Counted from the first letter of the stretch, positions 1 to 13,950 are shown. The stretch is 64,000 bases of DNA from Cyclina sinensis (GCA_012932295.1 JAAONU010000001.1:38161449-38225448), one strand, 5' to 3'. Notes: generated from the sequence alone by a model not told the origin. Translations and numbers: made by a program.

Positions 1-1149
1 ATTTACAGATGTTTTTTTTACATAAATATGGAGAAATTAATATTGCTTTTTATTTTCTTTAATTTATAAATAAAATCTCCATAAAACAATGATTAAAAAA
101 TCCCTTGTTGAAGTAGTGATTTTAAAAACTCATTTTTGCATTCCGGCGTTGCTAATTTTCCGGCTGTCAGCTGCAAAAACTAAATTAAAATCTAAGCTTT
201 AGAGTAAGTTATCTAAGCTTAATGTACATATAAAAAGCACCCTGTTAAGACTATATTATTTTGTGTCTGGCATTTGGCATATATACAACTAAAATATCCT
301 TAATATAGCTTTGTTAAGACACCAAGTAAACGTTATTTTGTAAGTACATTGATATCAAAGAATTATTACGTGCATCAGAAACGTGACTTAGAAACCGTTT
401 AAAGACGATCGTTACAGTTTTTAGATTTTGTTATTTTGGCTAAAAACGAAGTTGAGAGAATCAAACTTATTTTTGTATAAACAGCATTGAAAATACTTAC
501 ATTTCACCTTGCCAATATATTTATCCTGTCAAAGTATGTGGTAATTAAAAATAAGGGCTTGGAAACCCTACTTTTTTCACACGTTAGGCTTTTTACCTTA
601 AAATTGACATTTTACTAGTCTATGTAAAAGTAAACTGGTGACCTATCTTTTTTATTCCTGTCTTTAATGTTGATTACCTAAATATGATTAGCTGAAATAT
701 TTTTTTAAAATCTGAATGAAGAAATATTTTGTGAAACAAAAGAAAAAAATGTAATTTTCATTACATTTTGAAAGTCAGTTTTAGAATTGTTTACATTCCT
801 CGATCAGATAAGAGGATAATGTTGTCCTGGTGTGTGCTATTCATAAAAAAAAAACAGTATTAACTCTCACCGAATATTTTTTCATGCAACTTTTCATTCA
901 CATCTTTGTTTTAAAGAGAGTTTTCAATTTTGCATTGTAACCATGGCAACCATCAAATAATTAAGAGAGAAACATGGAAACATATATTTTTCTCTGCTTC
1001 TTTTTGATCAGCATGAAATTTAACATCAAATATGTTAATATCTTAAAAATCTGAATGTGGAAACAAAACTGTATCGATCGTCTTTAATTTTGTTTCATCA
1101 TTATTGAAATATTGAGTGAACTAGTGCAAAGAAAATAAGGTCAGGATCA
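1..1149. other. AT-rich spacer, no gene seen
   Basis: No open frame longer than chance, no splice-consistent coding block and no clear repeat was found on either strand. The stretch is strongly AT-rich with several homopolymer A and T runs. Confidence 0.5.
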
Positions 1150-1700
1150 GTTCCACGAAATAAAAACAATTACTAAAATATTCCTCTTCATTGCCATACG
1201 TTCTACCCTAGTCTCATCAGTGAAGAGAACATGTCTCTAGTTTTGACTGGTCCACCTTACATGCTCCCTCGCCCATTCAAAACGGGCCTGGCGGTGACGA
1301 CGAGTCAATGGAATTCTTATAAAGGGTCTTCTTGATCGCAGATTACCCTCGTGCAGCCTTCTACGCACCGTCTGAGTACAAACATTGACCCCAGAAGCAT
1401 TAAGAAGGTCATTACGAAGATGCTTTGCTTTTGGAAACCGTACTCGAAGTGCCTGGATAATCAAGAATCGATATTAAGCTGCTGTCGTCACCCTTTGTCT
1501 GCCTCCACCATGCCTTATGACGGGTGTACCATACTGCTGGTTACCTTGCCCAGGCTCCGGTGATGATGGTGTGGTGTACACCAAGCGTAACTTCACGGTG
1601 TGTGGACCCCTGCTCCACCATCTCTACAGCCCTCCAAACCTCTGCTTCACTCAAATGCCGTCTTATCATAGCGTTTGCCATGTCAAAGGGACGAATGACT
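1150..1700 (-). pseudogene. Broken Tc1-type transposase, N-terminal half
   Basis: Reading on the minus strand, 1541-1680 encodes a Tc1 helix-turn-helix start (RRHLSEAEVWRAVEM, then HREVTLGVHHTIITGAW). The reading frame then shifts near 1550 and continues through 1237-1464 with the family-typical TQTVRRRLHEGNLRSRRPF and RHRQARFEWAREHVRW. A stop follows, and the next bases still spell VLFTDET, the first catalytic Asp box. The second Asp, the Glu and the C-terminus are missing. At least one frameshift and two in-frame stops make it non-functional. The family assignment rests on motif recognition; the exact subfamily is not determined. Confidence 0.8.
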
Positions 1701-4460
1701 TTTGAATGACCATAAATTTGTAATGTCGGTGTAAAAGGAAAATAATGTGTCTTTGCTCCCACTAAAAACACACACACACACACACAAAACATGGCGAGAC
1801 CTACCGGATAAAACAGTTTGCATTTAAGTTTGGGGCCATTTCAAAACATTGCTGAATCAACCTATGCAAAATAAATAATTGAATCCTTTTTATACTTTTC
1901 ATAATATAGTGAGAAACTTTAAAATTTTTAGTGCTTAGCAAAAGTTGAGTGTTACAGAAAATTTCCCTTACATGACATCATTGACAGTGTAACTTAAAAT
2001 TTGACAATGTACGTGTATTTTTCTTTGAAACAGATGGAGGAAGTTAGGCCAAGGATTTGATTTATTTCATTTGTCAGAAACTAGTTTGTAAATCATAACC
2101 CGAAAATTCGAACGTGCCAAATTATGTCATGATACATTTTATTGTTGTAATAGTGTGTTTTGGCTGGATTTATGCAGTAACGGATTACATTGATCAAAGT
2201 TTCTCCTATATGAATTTCTGTAGAAATACCTGAACTCTTAAATGATTAAGCATATTCGAAAAGCATATAAAACACTTTATTGATATATTTTATTAGGAAA
2301 TTTGGGTAGTAGTGATATTGCGATAACCTGGCTGTTGATGATGTAGTTTCACCAATCTACAGAGTAGTCCAACTTGGCACAGTGTACACATGTCCATTGT
2401 ATATGTTTAATTCTACTCTAGTTTGATGTATTGTTTACAACTATTATTCCAGATATCTCGTATAATATTCTCTCAACATTTACTTAACTCTGTTGTTTCA
2501 TTTCTATGATAATATTTCTATGGAAAGCTAGAAAAAGACTTCAGTTTAAAAGATGTCTGGACAAGAGCCCTTACTGTCAGGTAACGCAGTTTTATAGTAT
2601 ATATATATATATATACATACTATAAAGGATGAGGAAATATCAGTCAGGTTATGAGTACCTGAATTTCGGGTAAGACGATTTTGATTTTACAAACGCACTT
2701 TTATTATGTTGAAGCAGAAAAATGAGAATGACATTATCACTAGAAGAAATTACTGTTCGTTAGAATTAAACAAACTACAATAATAAATATGATAAACTAT
2801 ACATTATGTACATTTAATAGCCTTTAAGCATGCGCGATTATAAGTATGCCAAAATGGTTGTTTGTGGCCAATGGCATAAAAATTGTGCTTATGCATTGTT
2901 TGAGCTTCCTTAGAAACTTACAAAAGAAAACTGTCGACAGAATCAAATATTTGTAACGTTTCAATTGTTTTGATTTGCGAGAGGCACGTTAAAATCTAAA
3001 ACAGACACATACCTAAAGCAGATTAGTGGAAATCCTTTAAAATAAATATTTACTTTAGTGATGTTAGGTAACTTTGTCTAGAATGAAAGATACGAGTATA
3101 ATAACTGTTATGTTTTACAACTAGTATCAGCAAGCAGACTTTCAGGATTTTTGCAAATAAGGTGAAAATTTTATATTTTCAATTTCGATAAAACGCTATA
3201 AAACTTTAATTCTTATTATAACAGCCCTATAAAAAGCAGTTTTCTTTCTTTCTGTATTTCTTTCTTTCTTTTTTCATTTATCTATTTCAAATAATGTTAT
3301 ATTTTTCTGGTGTTTTGCCTGTTTTCAGTTGTAGTGAAAACCTGGATTTATTTTAGCTGCGAAATCGACGCATATTTATCTATTTGTTTTATTATATTTT
3401 TTTATCTTTTATAACGGCCAGACTAATTAGAAAAACAAAAAGATGCGTATCAGTCAGCTGTCAATGGTAGTTATCCGAATATTCTGACTGATCTACGATT
3501 CCGAGGGAAAATTAAATATTTTTATCTACTTATTTTAGGTAGTTTGAAGGATAGTTTTAGATTTAATACAAGTGCTAGAAATTAATTCTACGTTTATCTG
3601 TCTGTCATTGCTATTCATTTAAAACATGAAAAACAAAAACTGCCTCTAAAAAATGACAATGTCCCCTTACCTTTGAGCTGAGGACAAGCTAAAGATAAAT
3701 TATCCTTTTTTAGCAGTTCGACCTCAAGATCAAGGTCATTAAGGGGTCAAGATAAAGAAAATGTCATGTGGATGAACGTTCCCAACGGTTTGTTGTTTGC
3801 AAAAAAAGAATTGAATCTGTTGATTCAAGAGAAGTGAATTCTTGACAATTTGACCTCAAGGACAGGGTTATTGTATGGATACTGTATCGGGGAATAAAGG
3901 TACATCCAGCGTAAATAAAAACATGGCCTATTTAACAGATTTTAAATTTTCAGTGTTAAAGAAGGAATACACTTGTCTCATTTTATACATGGTACACAAC
4001 TGTAGAAGGTATTCATTATTGTCAGTTGGAACGTTTAAAACAGAAAACATTAAGTCTGAAGTAATGTTCCTCTTTAGGTTCGAAGCTATATAAAATCTTT
4101 AAAAGCTACGGCCAGTTGCTCTAATTTAATCAAATCACTTTCTTATATTCATATGTTTACAATATCTCTTGCATACTTTATAGTTGAGTAGTTTATTGTT
4201 CTTTGCTACTAGTAGTATTTCGTAGTCCATATCTTCCTAGTTATAGTCAAGTGTTTATATTTCTGATAGAGTCAAGTCTGACACATTTTAAAAGCTCCCA
4301 TCTCCAGATGTCTGTTGTTTTTTTTACTTCAATATTTTACTCATTGTACTTTTAGACAAAATATATATATAAAAAAAACTAATATATAATTTATTGCTTT
4401 TATTACTCTAAGAAATAATGATTATTTTAACAAACTTGGTAGGCTCCCACTAGACAATGC
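1701..4460. other. Spacer with short simple repeats
   Basis: No gene was recognised. It holds a short AC run near 1771-1787, a TA run near 2599-2617 and a CTTT-rich tract near 3240. At 3716-3875 there are phrases of the form gacctcaaggncaagg, which resemble the internal part of the TATGCCCC-type interspersed repeats found elsewhere in the window, so this is probably an eroded copy. Confidence 0.4.
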
Positions 4461-5047
4461 TACATACATTCATTAATCCATAAATATCGTTTAAATCTAT
4501 AAGAATTATGAGGTCTCCGTTTTTTGAGTCTATGTAACAGATGTGAACAAGGAGGTAAAGCTAATAATGACCCAATTCCTAAAATAAGTCTATGTAGAGC
4601 AAATAAAAACGGACCACTTATAGACTCCGGAAGAAAATCTTTAACAGAATTGGTAGAGGTACACATACCAAACTCCATTTAGTTATAGAAAAGACCAAAA
4701 GCAACCGAAGTACTAAATGAAAGTGTCCTTCAGCTACATGTTAGGGATCTGAAAGACTTTGCTGAGGCTTTCTCCAGGAAATGTCGTTTCCAAATTCCAT
4801 CATTTTCGAGTTTGTGGTATAAAAAAATGTCATTTAAAGAAAAAAATCAACGGACAAAGTCTGATTGTAAAGGCTTGTAATGAGCATATTATGTTCTTTC
4901 AAGCTAAAACAAACAATATCGTTAATTCCAAATAAAGAATTTCTGTAATACAAATATTACATTAAAACTTGCCTAGACAATTATTTTATCTATTAGATAT
5001 TATGATTATTAAATATGGTAAAAAAACACGACTTGTCATTTGAATTT

Positions 5048-8000
5048 TCATTTATGACATGTTTTAGAAAATAGGTTATGGTCACTGCTTGTGTACAATA
5101 ACTCAGGACTTGACTCGAGCACTTGCTCACGGTTCACGCTGTTACAGAAGCAATTAGTTGAATATTCTTGATTGAACAGGTGGTCCACAGACAAGTACGT
5201 GTCAGCGTAATTATCCTCACAATACTGCACACATTCTTCTTCAGCTAGAACTTTGCCATTACTGCCACCAACATTATGATATCGAACATATTCATTACTG
5301 TATTTCTTGAGTACATTGTAACTTTCACAAACTGCAAAATAAAACCAGGGTTTTAACTTTTAATGTAACGCTTTAACCAGAGAACGTGAGAATCGGTGAT
5401 GAATACGTCACGAGAACGTGACCTTCTATCGGTCGTCCTCAGATCCAAATAGCACTGCGATTTTAGGATATGATACTAATCAGACTGTTGGCAGAGTGAT
5501 ATAATTAATAGCAAGCGGATTTTTGTACTAAGATTATACAAACCGTGTTCACCTTACTGCAGTTACATGAATACTTTATGCTTGAGGTAAAAGAAAAGAA
5601 CCAGTAGTTTTTTTCTGGTACATGTATCAAAACCTGTCATTAAAGGATTTAATCTAAAGCAACATTTTCATAGCAGTTACAACAACACATTAGACATTGC
5701 ATCTGAAATATTTCTGTTGGCACAGTAAAAGAGCTACCTTGTGTGCAAGCTGAATGCGTCTGACTGAATTCGTACAAAGCTTTGCAATAACATCGACTTC
5801 CTTTAGCTGATTCCCCGGTGAATAGGCACCTACCATTGTCAATACAGTCTGTGTCAATACTGCAGGAGCTGCCAACTAAAGCTGTAAATCAGTAATAGTA
5901 AAAAAATGGTGTGAGTCTTAAGAGTCTATTGGAAGCAACAAGAAAGCTACGACTGCTACTTCCAGTCTTCATTGACAAACTTCCGGCAGAACTAAGACGT
6001 CGTTCTCATCTGACAAGAAGCCGCGGCCACGGGCACTTGTAACTTGATGAATTTGCGTAATAATTCGCTAAAACCACAGTTTTGGAGGCTAAAAATGTCA
6101 CATTCCAATCGCATGTAGGATCATATTGAAAAACAGCATTAAACCAGAAGCAGAAAAAGGGAACTTAATCTGACAACACGACCGACAAAACAAAACTGAC
6201 CAAGATTCGCCTTTTTGTCATAGCAATCACCTATCTGTTAAGTGTCAAAAGTTAACTGATGGGCCATCAAGAATCGAGATTGTTAAGCGCAATTGTTTGT
6301 GCTTTAATTGTCAAGGCAAACACTTAATGACTACAAGCAAGTCAAGCTGCTATCGCAAAAATTGTAAGCGAACGCTTTATACTAGTAAATGTAATGTGAA
6401 AGTACCACTTGAAGTAAAAGTGATAATAATTTTATTTTATTGCAAAGGCTGACAAGCTCCTACTTCCAAAATAGAGAAGTGCAAATCTGAATTTGGCGAC
6501 TCGGCGCTCCCGGTTCGACATACAAAGAAACTCTGATTTACGTAGTTTATAGTAGATGTGCGCATTACTTATTGACATTTTGGTTGAAACAGCATTTTCA
6601 TTCAGTTGAAACCAAAGTATTGGATCCATGCAATTAGACAATGCAATCGCCCTCTTGGATTCTCTTAGGGTCGGATATTCTGTGTTGTTTGAATAGAGCT
6701 GTCAGACACACCGTTCACCAGCATTTTCAGAACATAACTGCTGTATCAAAAACTTTTGTCGTTTTACATGCTGTTTTTAAAGAGCTTGAATTAATATTAA
6801 TTTTAGGAAAGTAAAAATGCTTTTTTGAAAAAGAAAAATGACAAGCGTAACGTAAAATTTAGAATGGTGAGAATAAGTAATAAAACCATAAATCAAAAGA
6901 GTGTATGACAGTTTCACCACATACTCCGCAACATATTCCAGGCCTCAAATAGATTAAAGTCACAGTTTTGTGGCTAAGGTGTAGCCATTAAGCACCAAAA
7001 CAGCAACTATTGTGTGCAAATTACGATAAGTTTAACACTCTCCCCTCGTAATGTTCATTCTTTCACTTTTGTGGCATAAGATATTCTTACAGCTTGATAA
7101 AAATCTGTACAACAGACTGACGATGAAACACAAGAATCGCTGAGTGCAGATGGTTAAGGTCATATCAACACTTTTATTTCCGGTTTCTCTGATCGTATTT
7201 ACGCTATAAGTGGAGGCTTTGTGATATAACTTAAATATATTTTTCATACCCTGATGATGAACACTCTGGTATTTCTAGTTAGCGAAACTGAATTTAAAAC
7301 TCATCGGAAAATGACTTTACAAAGGTAACAGACGTCATTGAGGTTAAATTTAGAATGGTAATTTAGAATGGTAAAAAAAAGTAATGACAACATACATTAA
7401 ATGTGTTGTTATTGTTTCAGTCAGACCTCCAAAACATTAAAATAACATGTGGCTGATCGAAGACCATTAAGCAACAAGACAAGATAAGAAACTATTGTGT
7501 TCAGATTACGCTCGGGTGTCGCTTATTTTCTCCTTTTGCATTATGCCAGTATTAGCAATATATTGAGCTGACATGATTAAACTATCTCAGACTTACAACT
7601 TGAACTTCGTAAGAAGTTAAATATGGGGCATATTATCCGTTAAGAAATTGCGCACATTTCAGTAATAGTGTGTCATACCTTTTAGCAATCTTAACTTTTA
7701 AATTGATACATTTTTATCAGAGAAGTTTTTTCTTTTTCTTTTTCACGTTAAGTGTTGAAAAAGTAAGTTTTGTATGAAAATATATAACCTGATTACCTTT
7801 ACAAGTAAAACTGACAGGTTCCCAAACACCTGTCTCTAGACAAGTAATAGACATAGAAGCCTGCGCTGGTGAGACTGTGTAGCCTCCGTTACAGGTGTAC
7901 TTAACGATAGATCCCGTCAGTGTAGTCGTGTAGGTTTCCTTCGCATTTGCCACAATAGGGACTGCTCCACAATCTGTTGAAGAAAATTTGCAGAATATCT

Positions 8001-11000
8001 AATGTAGTTCAAGAGAAGAACACCTTTTTATGCGCTTGAATACCTCGCACTTGCAATTCTTTGCAAAATCAAGGCAGAAAAAAACAGTTTTCTATTAACG
8101 ACAACGGCATTTAATTTTAGATAAGATTGAGGATATCTGTGGCCTTTATGTTACTAAAAATGTTTTATATTTTCAAATTTCCCTATAAGAAGGCCCTGCC
8201 TTTTCCCCTGACTTAAGGTGTTTGTTGTTACACTAGGGCTGTATGCATTCATTTGCAAGTTACTAATGAATGAATATTTACATCACGTAATATATAGAAT
8301 TTACTATACCATCAGGGCAGACGGGTAGTTTAGTCCATTGCCCGTTCGGCTGACATGTTACGTTACTTTCACTGTCACCATGCACACATTTTATTTTGAT
8401 CAAGGCTCCGATGTCCAAAAGATTTCCAAACGTGTCCGCTTTGTCTACTGACGGAATTCTGTTGCAGTCTGCAGGTGTATAAAACGCGGTGCAAAAATAA
8501 GTTTCCGACTGCGTTGAGAGTTTAAACAAAATGGTAATAATTGTATTTGAATATAATCATAGTAAACTCCAAAATTTTAAACGACATTTATAGTCTTTGC
8601 AAGATAATTCATAGGTGTATGATTTTAACAATCTTAGCAGAGGTTGCCAACATAATAATAAAATTTCATATTTAACTGAAATAAAATCCCAGGAACAAGA
8701 CAAACTTTGACTCCAAGGTATCTGAGTCGGCTTGTTAAAGCCCCACTGGTGCTACATCCCAAATATCGTAGCTTTAGACATTATGGTTTGGAGAAACAAG
8801 ATCATGCCTTGGATGTATTTGATAAAGGATCAGTTAAGAAACATTTCTATAAAATTGTCTTGAAATATGTTTCCATAACTGCACAGAGTGAAAACTTGCC
8901 CCGCCCCTAGTCGACCAAGTTCTTTTTGAACTCAATTCTTTCGGTCGTCATGGTAACCAGAATTCTATATGAAACCGTTATATTTTATGGAATTTGAAAG
9001 AGAACGTGCAACGAAATCTTTCTATTAAGTTTGATTGGAATTGGTCGTGTGATTTAGAGGATGATGTTTTTTAAAAGAAAATTCTGGCGACTGGCGAAGG
9101 AAAGATAGCCATCACAACATCTCACCCTTAAATACTTTTCAATTGAGCTAAAAGTACCTGATACTTGGCAGTCTCCATTGCACGCATCTTCTTCCTCCTG
9201 AAGTGTACATTTCATATATAGATGCACAGAGAATAAAATACCTCTTACCAATTATACAACGATTGTAAGTCCTCTGTCCAAAAGTTTTAAAAACTTTCAT
9301 TACTAATTTAGTTTCAATAACATTTAAAAGTTAATAATATTTTACTTGGTAAAATCAATACTTTCAAGCGGGGTTTATTGTTTATAACAATGCATTGATT
9401 CCTGGACAGAAACTAATATCTACATGACTAAGTAAATAATTGATAAAGTGTAACTTCCATTACTGGTGATTATTACCGAAGACCCATTGATCTATGTTTA
9501 GTTACTTCTGTAGCTTTAATACATGTAACAGCCTTTGGGAGTTCACAAATCTCATTTAAATAATCGGTTCATAAAACCCCGAACAAAAGGGGGTTTAAAC
9601 TTTTCAAATATTTGTCTAAAGCAACAGTTTACATAATACGCGCTATAAGGGCTAATGAGTATTGAGGGAACGACATGTGAGCAGCTGACATTGTTACCTT
9701 TTGAAATATACTCGGTTTTCAGTTTGTATTAGAAATAAAACAGGCCGATTGGGTGTATCATTTGATGCTGCCATTTCATTGTTGGTAGCAATTATGTCAC
9801 TACGTATATATGGTTGAAATATGAAAATGTTATGTAAATATCTCCAGACAAAAACGACTGTAAAATATTTTTACCGTAGTCTGGTTACCCGTCTTCGTAT
9901 CTAGGTTTTCATTCCTATATACTAAATTAGATATTAAGGCTAAACATTTTTAAAAAGTTCAACTTCTTGTTCTGGAGATACTTATAATTAAAACGCGATG
10001 ACACGAAATATTGATTTCTTAAATCATGTTTTAAAGGCATTATAATATCTGAAATCGAAATGATTACGCTTAATTCCAGTAAAAAATTTTCAAAGAAAAA
10101 CAAACCAGAAAAAATGGCTCGAGTAGGTTCGAACACGCGACCATTACTGAAAACTCTCTTACCTACCAAATTTAAAGGAAGTGTTTACTCTGAAAAGTCA
10201 GGATGATACATTATGTATAATAATACTTGAAAGTATGATGCGGTATAACGCATATTTATTTTCCGCAAACATTTTAATTCACAAAAATTTATAGAAACGT
10301 GTGCATTATTTTGCCGCGAAATCTTTGTCTTTCATCACAATACTGGATAAGTGCTACTTACTGTCTGTTAAGATGCCTTGTGTCAGTTTTTTTAATACGA
10401 ATGCTGTCCTGAGTCAAATGTTAAGGTGAAGTTAGAGAACCATTTTCAATTTTCTGTTGATAATCATATATAATTTTTATGCTCCCCAAAACATTTCAGT
10501 GGAGATCATAGTCGCGGCTTTGTCCGTCTGTCATTCTGTAATATTTTTGTTTGTCCGGGTTGTAGCTTGTCTATGGTTGCAGGGATTTCAAAATTACAAA
10601 TGTTTGCCCCAATAAGACAGTTTGTCGATTGCACGAACCAGTCGGTAGCTCAAAGGTAAAGGACACGGTAAGGTCAGAGGTCATGATATATAACAAAATA
10701 TTTAGCTGGCATCGATTCCTTAGGTATGATAGCATAATTGTATTTGTTGAATTAACCAAAATTCTTTCCATTCGCTTATATCTGGCAATATATTCTAGCT
10801 GTGTCAAAGCAGCGTCTTCGAGCATCGATATTCTTGTCTGTTTAGCTCCTAGAAAGTTCAGACATACACTTTCTATATGAGTTTATTTATCGTCGGTACC
10901 GGTTACCCATATGACCGACTCCCCCTGTAGAGATTAGTTATTTTGTGTTGTGGAGGATAGTGCAGGATACAGTAAGCATCCCATTTTACAGGCACCCTCT

Positions 11001-12258
11001 GGTACTTTTACATGCTTAGTGTATAGCACAGACATATGGATCCTCGGTTTAATCTCTCATCCGAAAGGCAATACGAAATGTTAGTGAGGAGCAGGGGGCG
11101 AACTCACGACCCCTGAATTACCTATCCAAGGCGTTACCACTCCGCTCTTAAGACTAACAGCAAGACGGATATGCTTATATAAAGAAAATTCCGGAAGTTG
11201 GATTAAGCATGTCGGTCTCTTGGTCATTAAATTCTTCATGGCTGCCAAGTTTATAACCTAGTTACCCATTTGGGATGATTTTTTAATAAATGTGTACCAC
11301 GCCTCGTTCTCTGAAATCAATCGCAAAATCATAACGTGAAATCTTGATTTTTTGGTTTCTTTTAATTTTCTGTGGAGTGATGGCTTTCCTATAACTTGGT
11401 ACAAATCTTTGTTAACCTTTGTTAAAATTTTTGGACAATTAGGTCTTCAAGATGAAGGTCTTTCAGGGTCAAGGGCAAACAAGTATATGACAATGGAAAG
11501 GTCTTGTTTAATGGTGTGCTGTTTCCAAGTATCAAGTTAATCCATTTACTAATAAGAAAGTTATTGTCAATGTTAAAGTTTTCGGACGGAATGACGGACG
11601 GACAGTTCAAAACAGTTATGCTCCCTTCAGGGGCATAGAATTAAAAAAAACTTACATTCAATAATTTTCCAGGTGAAAAATGGTTTATTTTGGACAGAAA
11701 AGCCGGCACTGGGATCAGTTTCTTACTTATTTTCTTAAGAGTATGTCGGAGAACTGAAGTCAGCATTGAAACTTATTTCTAAATGCCTAATACTCCAAAT
11801 TCCAAATTTAGAACTTTGTTTGCAACGTTGCCTGGTTTGGCCTAGACCTTCAACCTTTTTGCAATGTTTTAATAACAAAAAAGGATCCTGTTAAAGCTAT
11901 TTGATATTTGTTAGTCAACACTCAACATCGGTTTTGAATAGAAAAATATAAATACACCATGTATACGACCTACCGACAAGAAGTCACTCCTTAACATAAC
12001 GTGAAATCCAGTGCAGTAAGTCATGCTGCCTGTAACTTCATAAAGTTGACACACATGGGAAAGTCTGTGGTAACTGACAGCGACGCAATGATTTCTTTTT
12101 GCACAAGAGATCCGACAATCTTGAACTGACATTTTCACCAAATACATAAAAGGTTCATTGCCTAAACACGTATTCCAGTATATTTTCTGACTTAAATAAG
12201 CTGGTCTTACGTATATAAAAACTATCATAAGACATGCAAAATTAATTGTTTTAACCAT
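5048..12258 (-). CDS. Secreted PAN/sushi/EB/WSC-like mosaic protein, copy A
   Basis: I do not recognise a named gene; the model is assembled from splice signals. Exons on the minus strand are 12258-11974, 9197-9158, 8468-8310, 7973-7797, 5881-5738 and 5331-5048, with phases 0,1,1,1,1 and a total of 362 codons plus stop. Residues 1-22 are a hydrophobic signal peptide. Residues 23-95 form a PAN/apple-like domain (QDCRISCAKRNHCVAVSY). Residues 96-108 are a 40-bp mini exon with two Cys. Residues 109-161 and 162-220 are two sushi/CCP modules, each on its own phase 1-1 exon (SNVTCQPNGQW; SITCLETGVWEP). Residues 221-268 are a six-Cys EB/EGF-like knot. Residues 269-362 are a WSC-like cysteine-rich tail (STNCFCNSVNREQV). 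There is no membrane anchor, so it is probably secreted. A role in carbohydrate or microbe recognition is inference from the domains only. No frameshift or internal stop was seen. Confidence 0.8.
6180..6410 (+). mobile_element. Retroelement zinc-knuckle fragment (BEL/Pao-like), unit A
   Basis: The plus strand encodes a degraded piece with RIEIVKRNCLCFNCQGKH and further Cys, the layout of the CCHC knuckle segment found in BEL/Pao gag-pol polyproteins. It lies in intron 4 of copy A, antisense to the gene. The same fragment sits at the equivalent place in unit B (19177-19440), so it predates the duplication. No LTR, protease or reverse transcriptase was seen next to it. The BEL/Pao label is inferred from the knuckle context. 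Confidence 0.5.
8690..8910. repeat. Intronic repeat block, single copy in unit A
   Basis: The block beginning near the phrase ttgactccaaggtatctgag and ending near attgtcttgaaat recurs twice in unit B (21825-22020 and 22165-22345). It lies in intron 2 of the mosaic gene. Coding potential is not convincing; the short open frame here is not kept in the other copies. Confidence 0.5.
10090..10170 (-). repeat. tRNA-headed SINE remnant
   Basis: On the minus strand the text TTGGTAGGTAAGAG resembles a pol III A box, and about 35 bases on there is TGTTCGAACC, a near-perfect B box. Only the tRNA-like head is evident; body and tail were not delimited. Confidence 0.45.
10915..11165 (-). mobile_element. 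tRNA-derived SINE
   Basis: Read on the minus strand it begins with a tRNA-like head: AGAGCGGAGTGGTAACGC as A box, then GTGAGTTCGCCCCCTG as B box. It continues into CGGATGAGAGATTAAACCG, a conserved central phrase I associate with widespread metazoan/molluscan SINE cores. The body runs to the phrase ctctacagggggag. It lies in intron 1 of copy A and has no counterpart in unit B, so it inserted after the duplication or was lost from B. Exact family name not assigned. Confidence 0.65.
11340..11640. repeat. TATGCCCC-type interspersed repeat
   Basis: It ends with gacggacggacag followed by tatgctcccttcaggggcat, the inverted form of the box that starts similar elements at 10480, 46550, 51580, 53250, 60680 and 61770. 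It contains the phrase caagatgaaggtctttcagggtcaag, related to the gaccttgacc phrases in the other copies. No coding capacity. Confidence 0.5.
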
Positions 12259-12299
12259 CTTGCAAGAAATATCTGTGTGCTTTATACAACAAAATTTCG

Positions 12300-13480
12300 A
12301 CTGCGATGTTACATTCTAGAATTAAAAAAATACTTAAAAAATAGATAATTATCCTTTTACTACAATTGTATTAGATCGATATGACATAGAGTGAATTGAA
12401 ACATATTTCCCTGTTTCTTTATTCATAATCAGCATATTGAATAAAGCGTGTCAAAAATAAAAGAGTGAAAAATGAATTGTTTATTAAAGTCATATTTTAT
12501 CGAAAGGGTTCTCTAAGGGCAACTCGATAGCTGTTTAAAATGTCGAACCTAAAGTCAGACTGGCTCAACATTCTGCAGAATATAAAACTGCCTCACATGC
12601 CATATTGGCATTCGTTTTTTAATAAACATTTAGTTCATTGAATGTCGAATTGAATATTGAACTAGCGCGATATGTACATTCCGGTCGACATTAGTTTTTT
12701 TGAGCTTGCTATTTGTTATATCTAAAAATATACCATTCTCATTAAAACCTGTCTTAAGTAAAAACAGTTTTGCATAGACTATAAAAACCATGTACGGTTT
12801 AGAATGTATGGTTCTCGTTCATATCTGCATCCTGACATTTTAATCAGATTTTCTCCAAAAGTTGTATTCACTTCTAAAGATTTTTTTTTATTAATTCTTA
12901 ATATCACTGTCATATATATCATAAATTTGGGATTGAAATAACCAAACCTGTTGTGACCGCGTGTAGTTAGACACAGAATAAGAAATTGTTAAAATAGAAG
13001 ACATAATTATATTTGATGACCTATGTAACAAAATTTAACTGTGGCTGAATGTTTAATTCCATTAATTCTAGAGGCTAGAGTAATCAAGTTTATAAATCCG
13101 TTTGTCAAAAAAGCATTAGTAAAACTTGCGTATAAAATTTACGTTAAACTTGAAAGGCTGTTTCGTTTGTAGAACAAAACTGTTCGTTTTCATTTCAAAG
13201 AGAACCTAACACCTAATGCATCATAACATGCATACAAATCCAGTTAATATCCATGTTCTAATTTTCACAGGGCTGTATAACGCAATTCTGTCGAATTTCC
13301 AAAACCCCACTCGCTGTCAATTTGAACGTGTGAGGTAAGTGAGACCCATGACACGTCAGCTACTTGAAGGTCTGTACTTAATGATGTATTTTGTCTAAGT
13401 AAAGCTCTTTGCTGTAGTAAAACTATACTTTTGATAAAAAAGACTTAATATTACGATTTCAAAACGACGATTTTAAAGCC
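12300..13480. other. Spacer upstream of copy A, no gene seen
   Basis: AT-rich sequence 5' of the copy A start codon, alignable in patches with 24190-25500 upstream of copy B. A TATAAA occurs at 12281-12286 on the minus strand but lies only 23 bases before the ATG, too close to serve a normal core promoter for this start. Confidence 0.4.
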
Positions 13481-13489
13481 TTCAATACC

Positions 13490-13950
13490 TAGGCAATTAT
13501 AGAATTTGTCGAAATTTAAACACAGTCACATTATTTGTCGGTTGTCTAATTCCATTAAAATAACGTATTATTTCAAATTTCATATTATGTCAAATTTCAT
13601 AGTCTAGTAAATATCGTATTATGTCAAAGGTCAAATTCTCTAGATGTCGTTAAATACAAAATGGCGTATTATTCAAATTTTGTATTCCACTAAATGTCGT
13701 ATCGTAGAGTATATCGTATTTTATCAAATACCGTACTCTTTCAGTAGCGTATTCTGTCAAATTTTGTAAACTATTAAATGTCGAATTTCTTCAAAATTTA
13801 ATAATGTATTGTTTTAAATTTCGTTTTCTGTAAAATGTCGTATTTAATCAATATCGTATTCTATCAAATATTGTGTTCAAATGTCATGTTTATAAAAATA
13901 GTATCCTGTCAAATTCAATTAAAATTCAATAAAATGTGGTATTCTGTTAA
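13490..13950. repeat. Diverged short tandem repeat, CGTATT motif, unit A
   Basis: About sixteen degenerate copies of a phrase like aatgtcgtattctgtcaaa follow one another at irregular spacing of roughly 18-30 bases. The same array lies in unit B at 25500-25790, so the array existed before duplication. It does not encode protein. Confidence 0.65.

Noticed and set aside
12281..12286. TATA box for mosaic gene A
   Set aside because: Only 23 bases before the ATG, which would place the transcription start at or inside the coding region.
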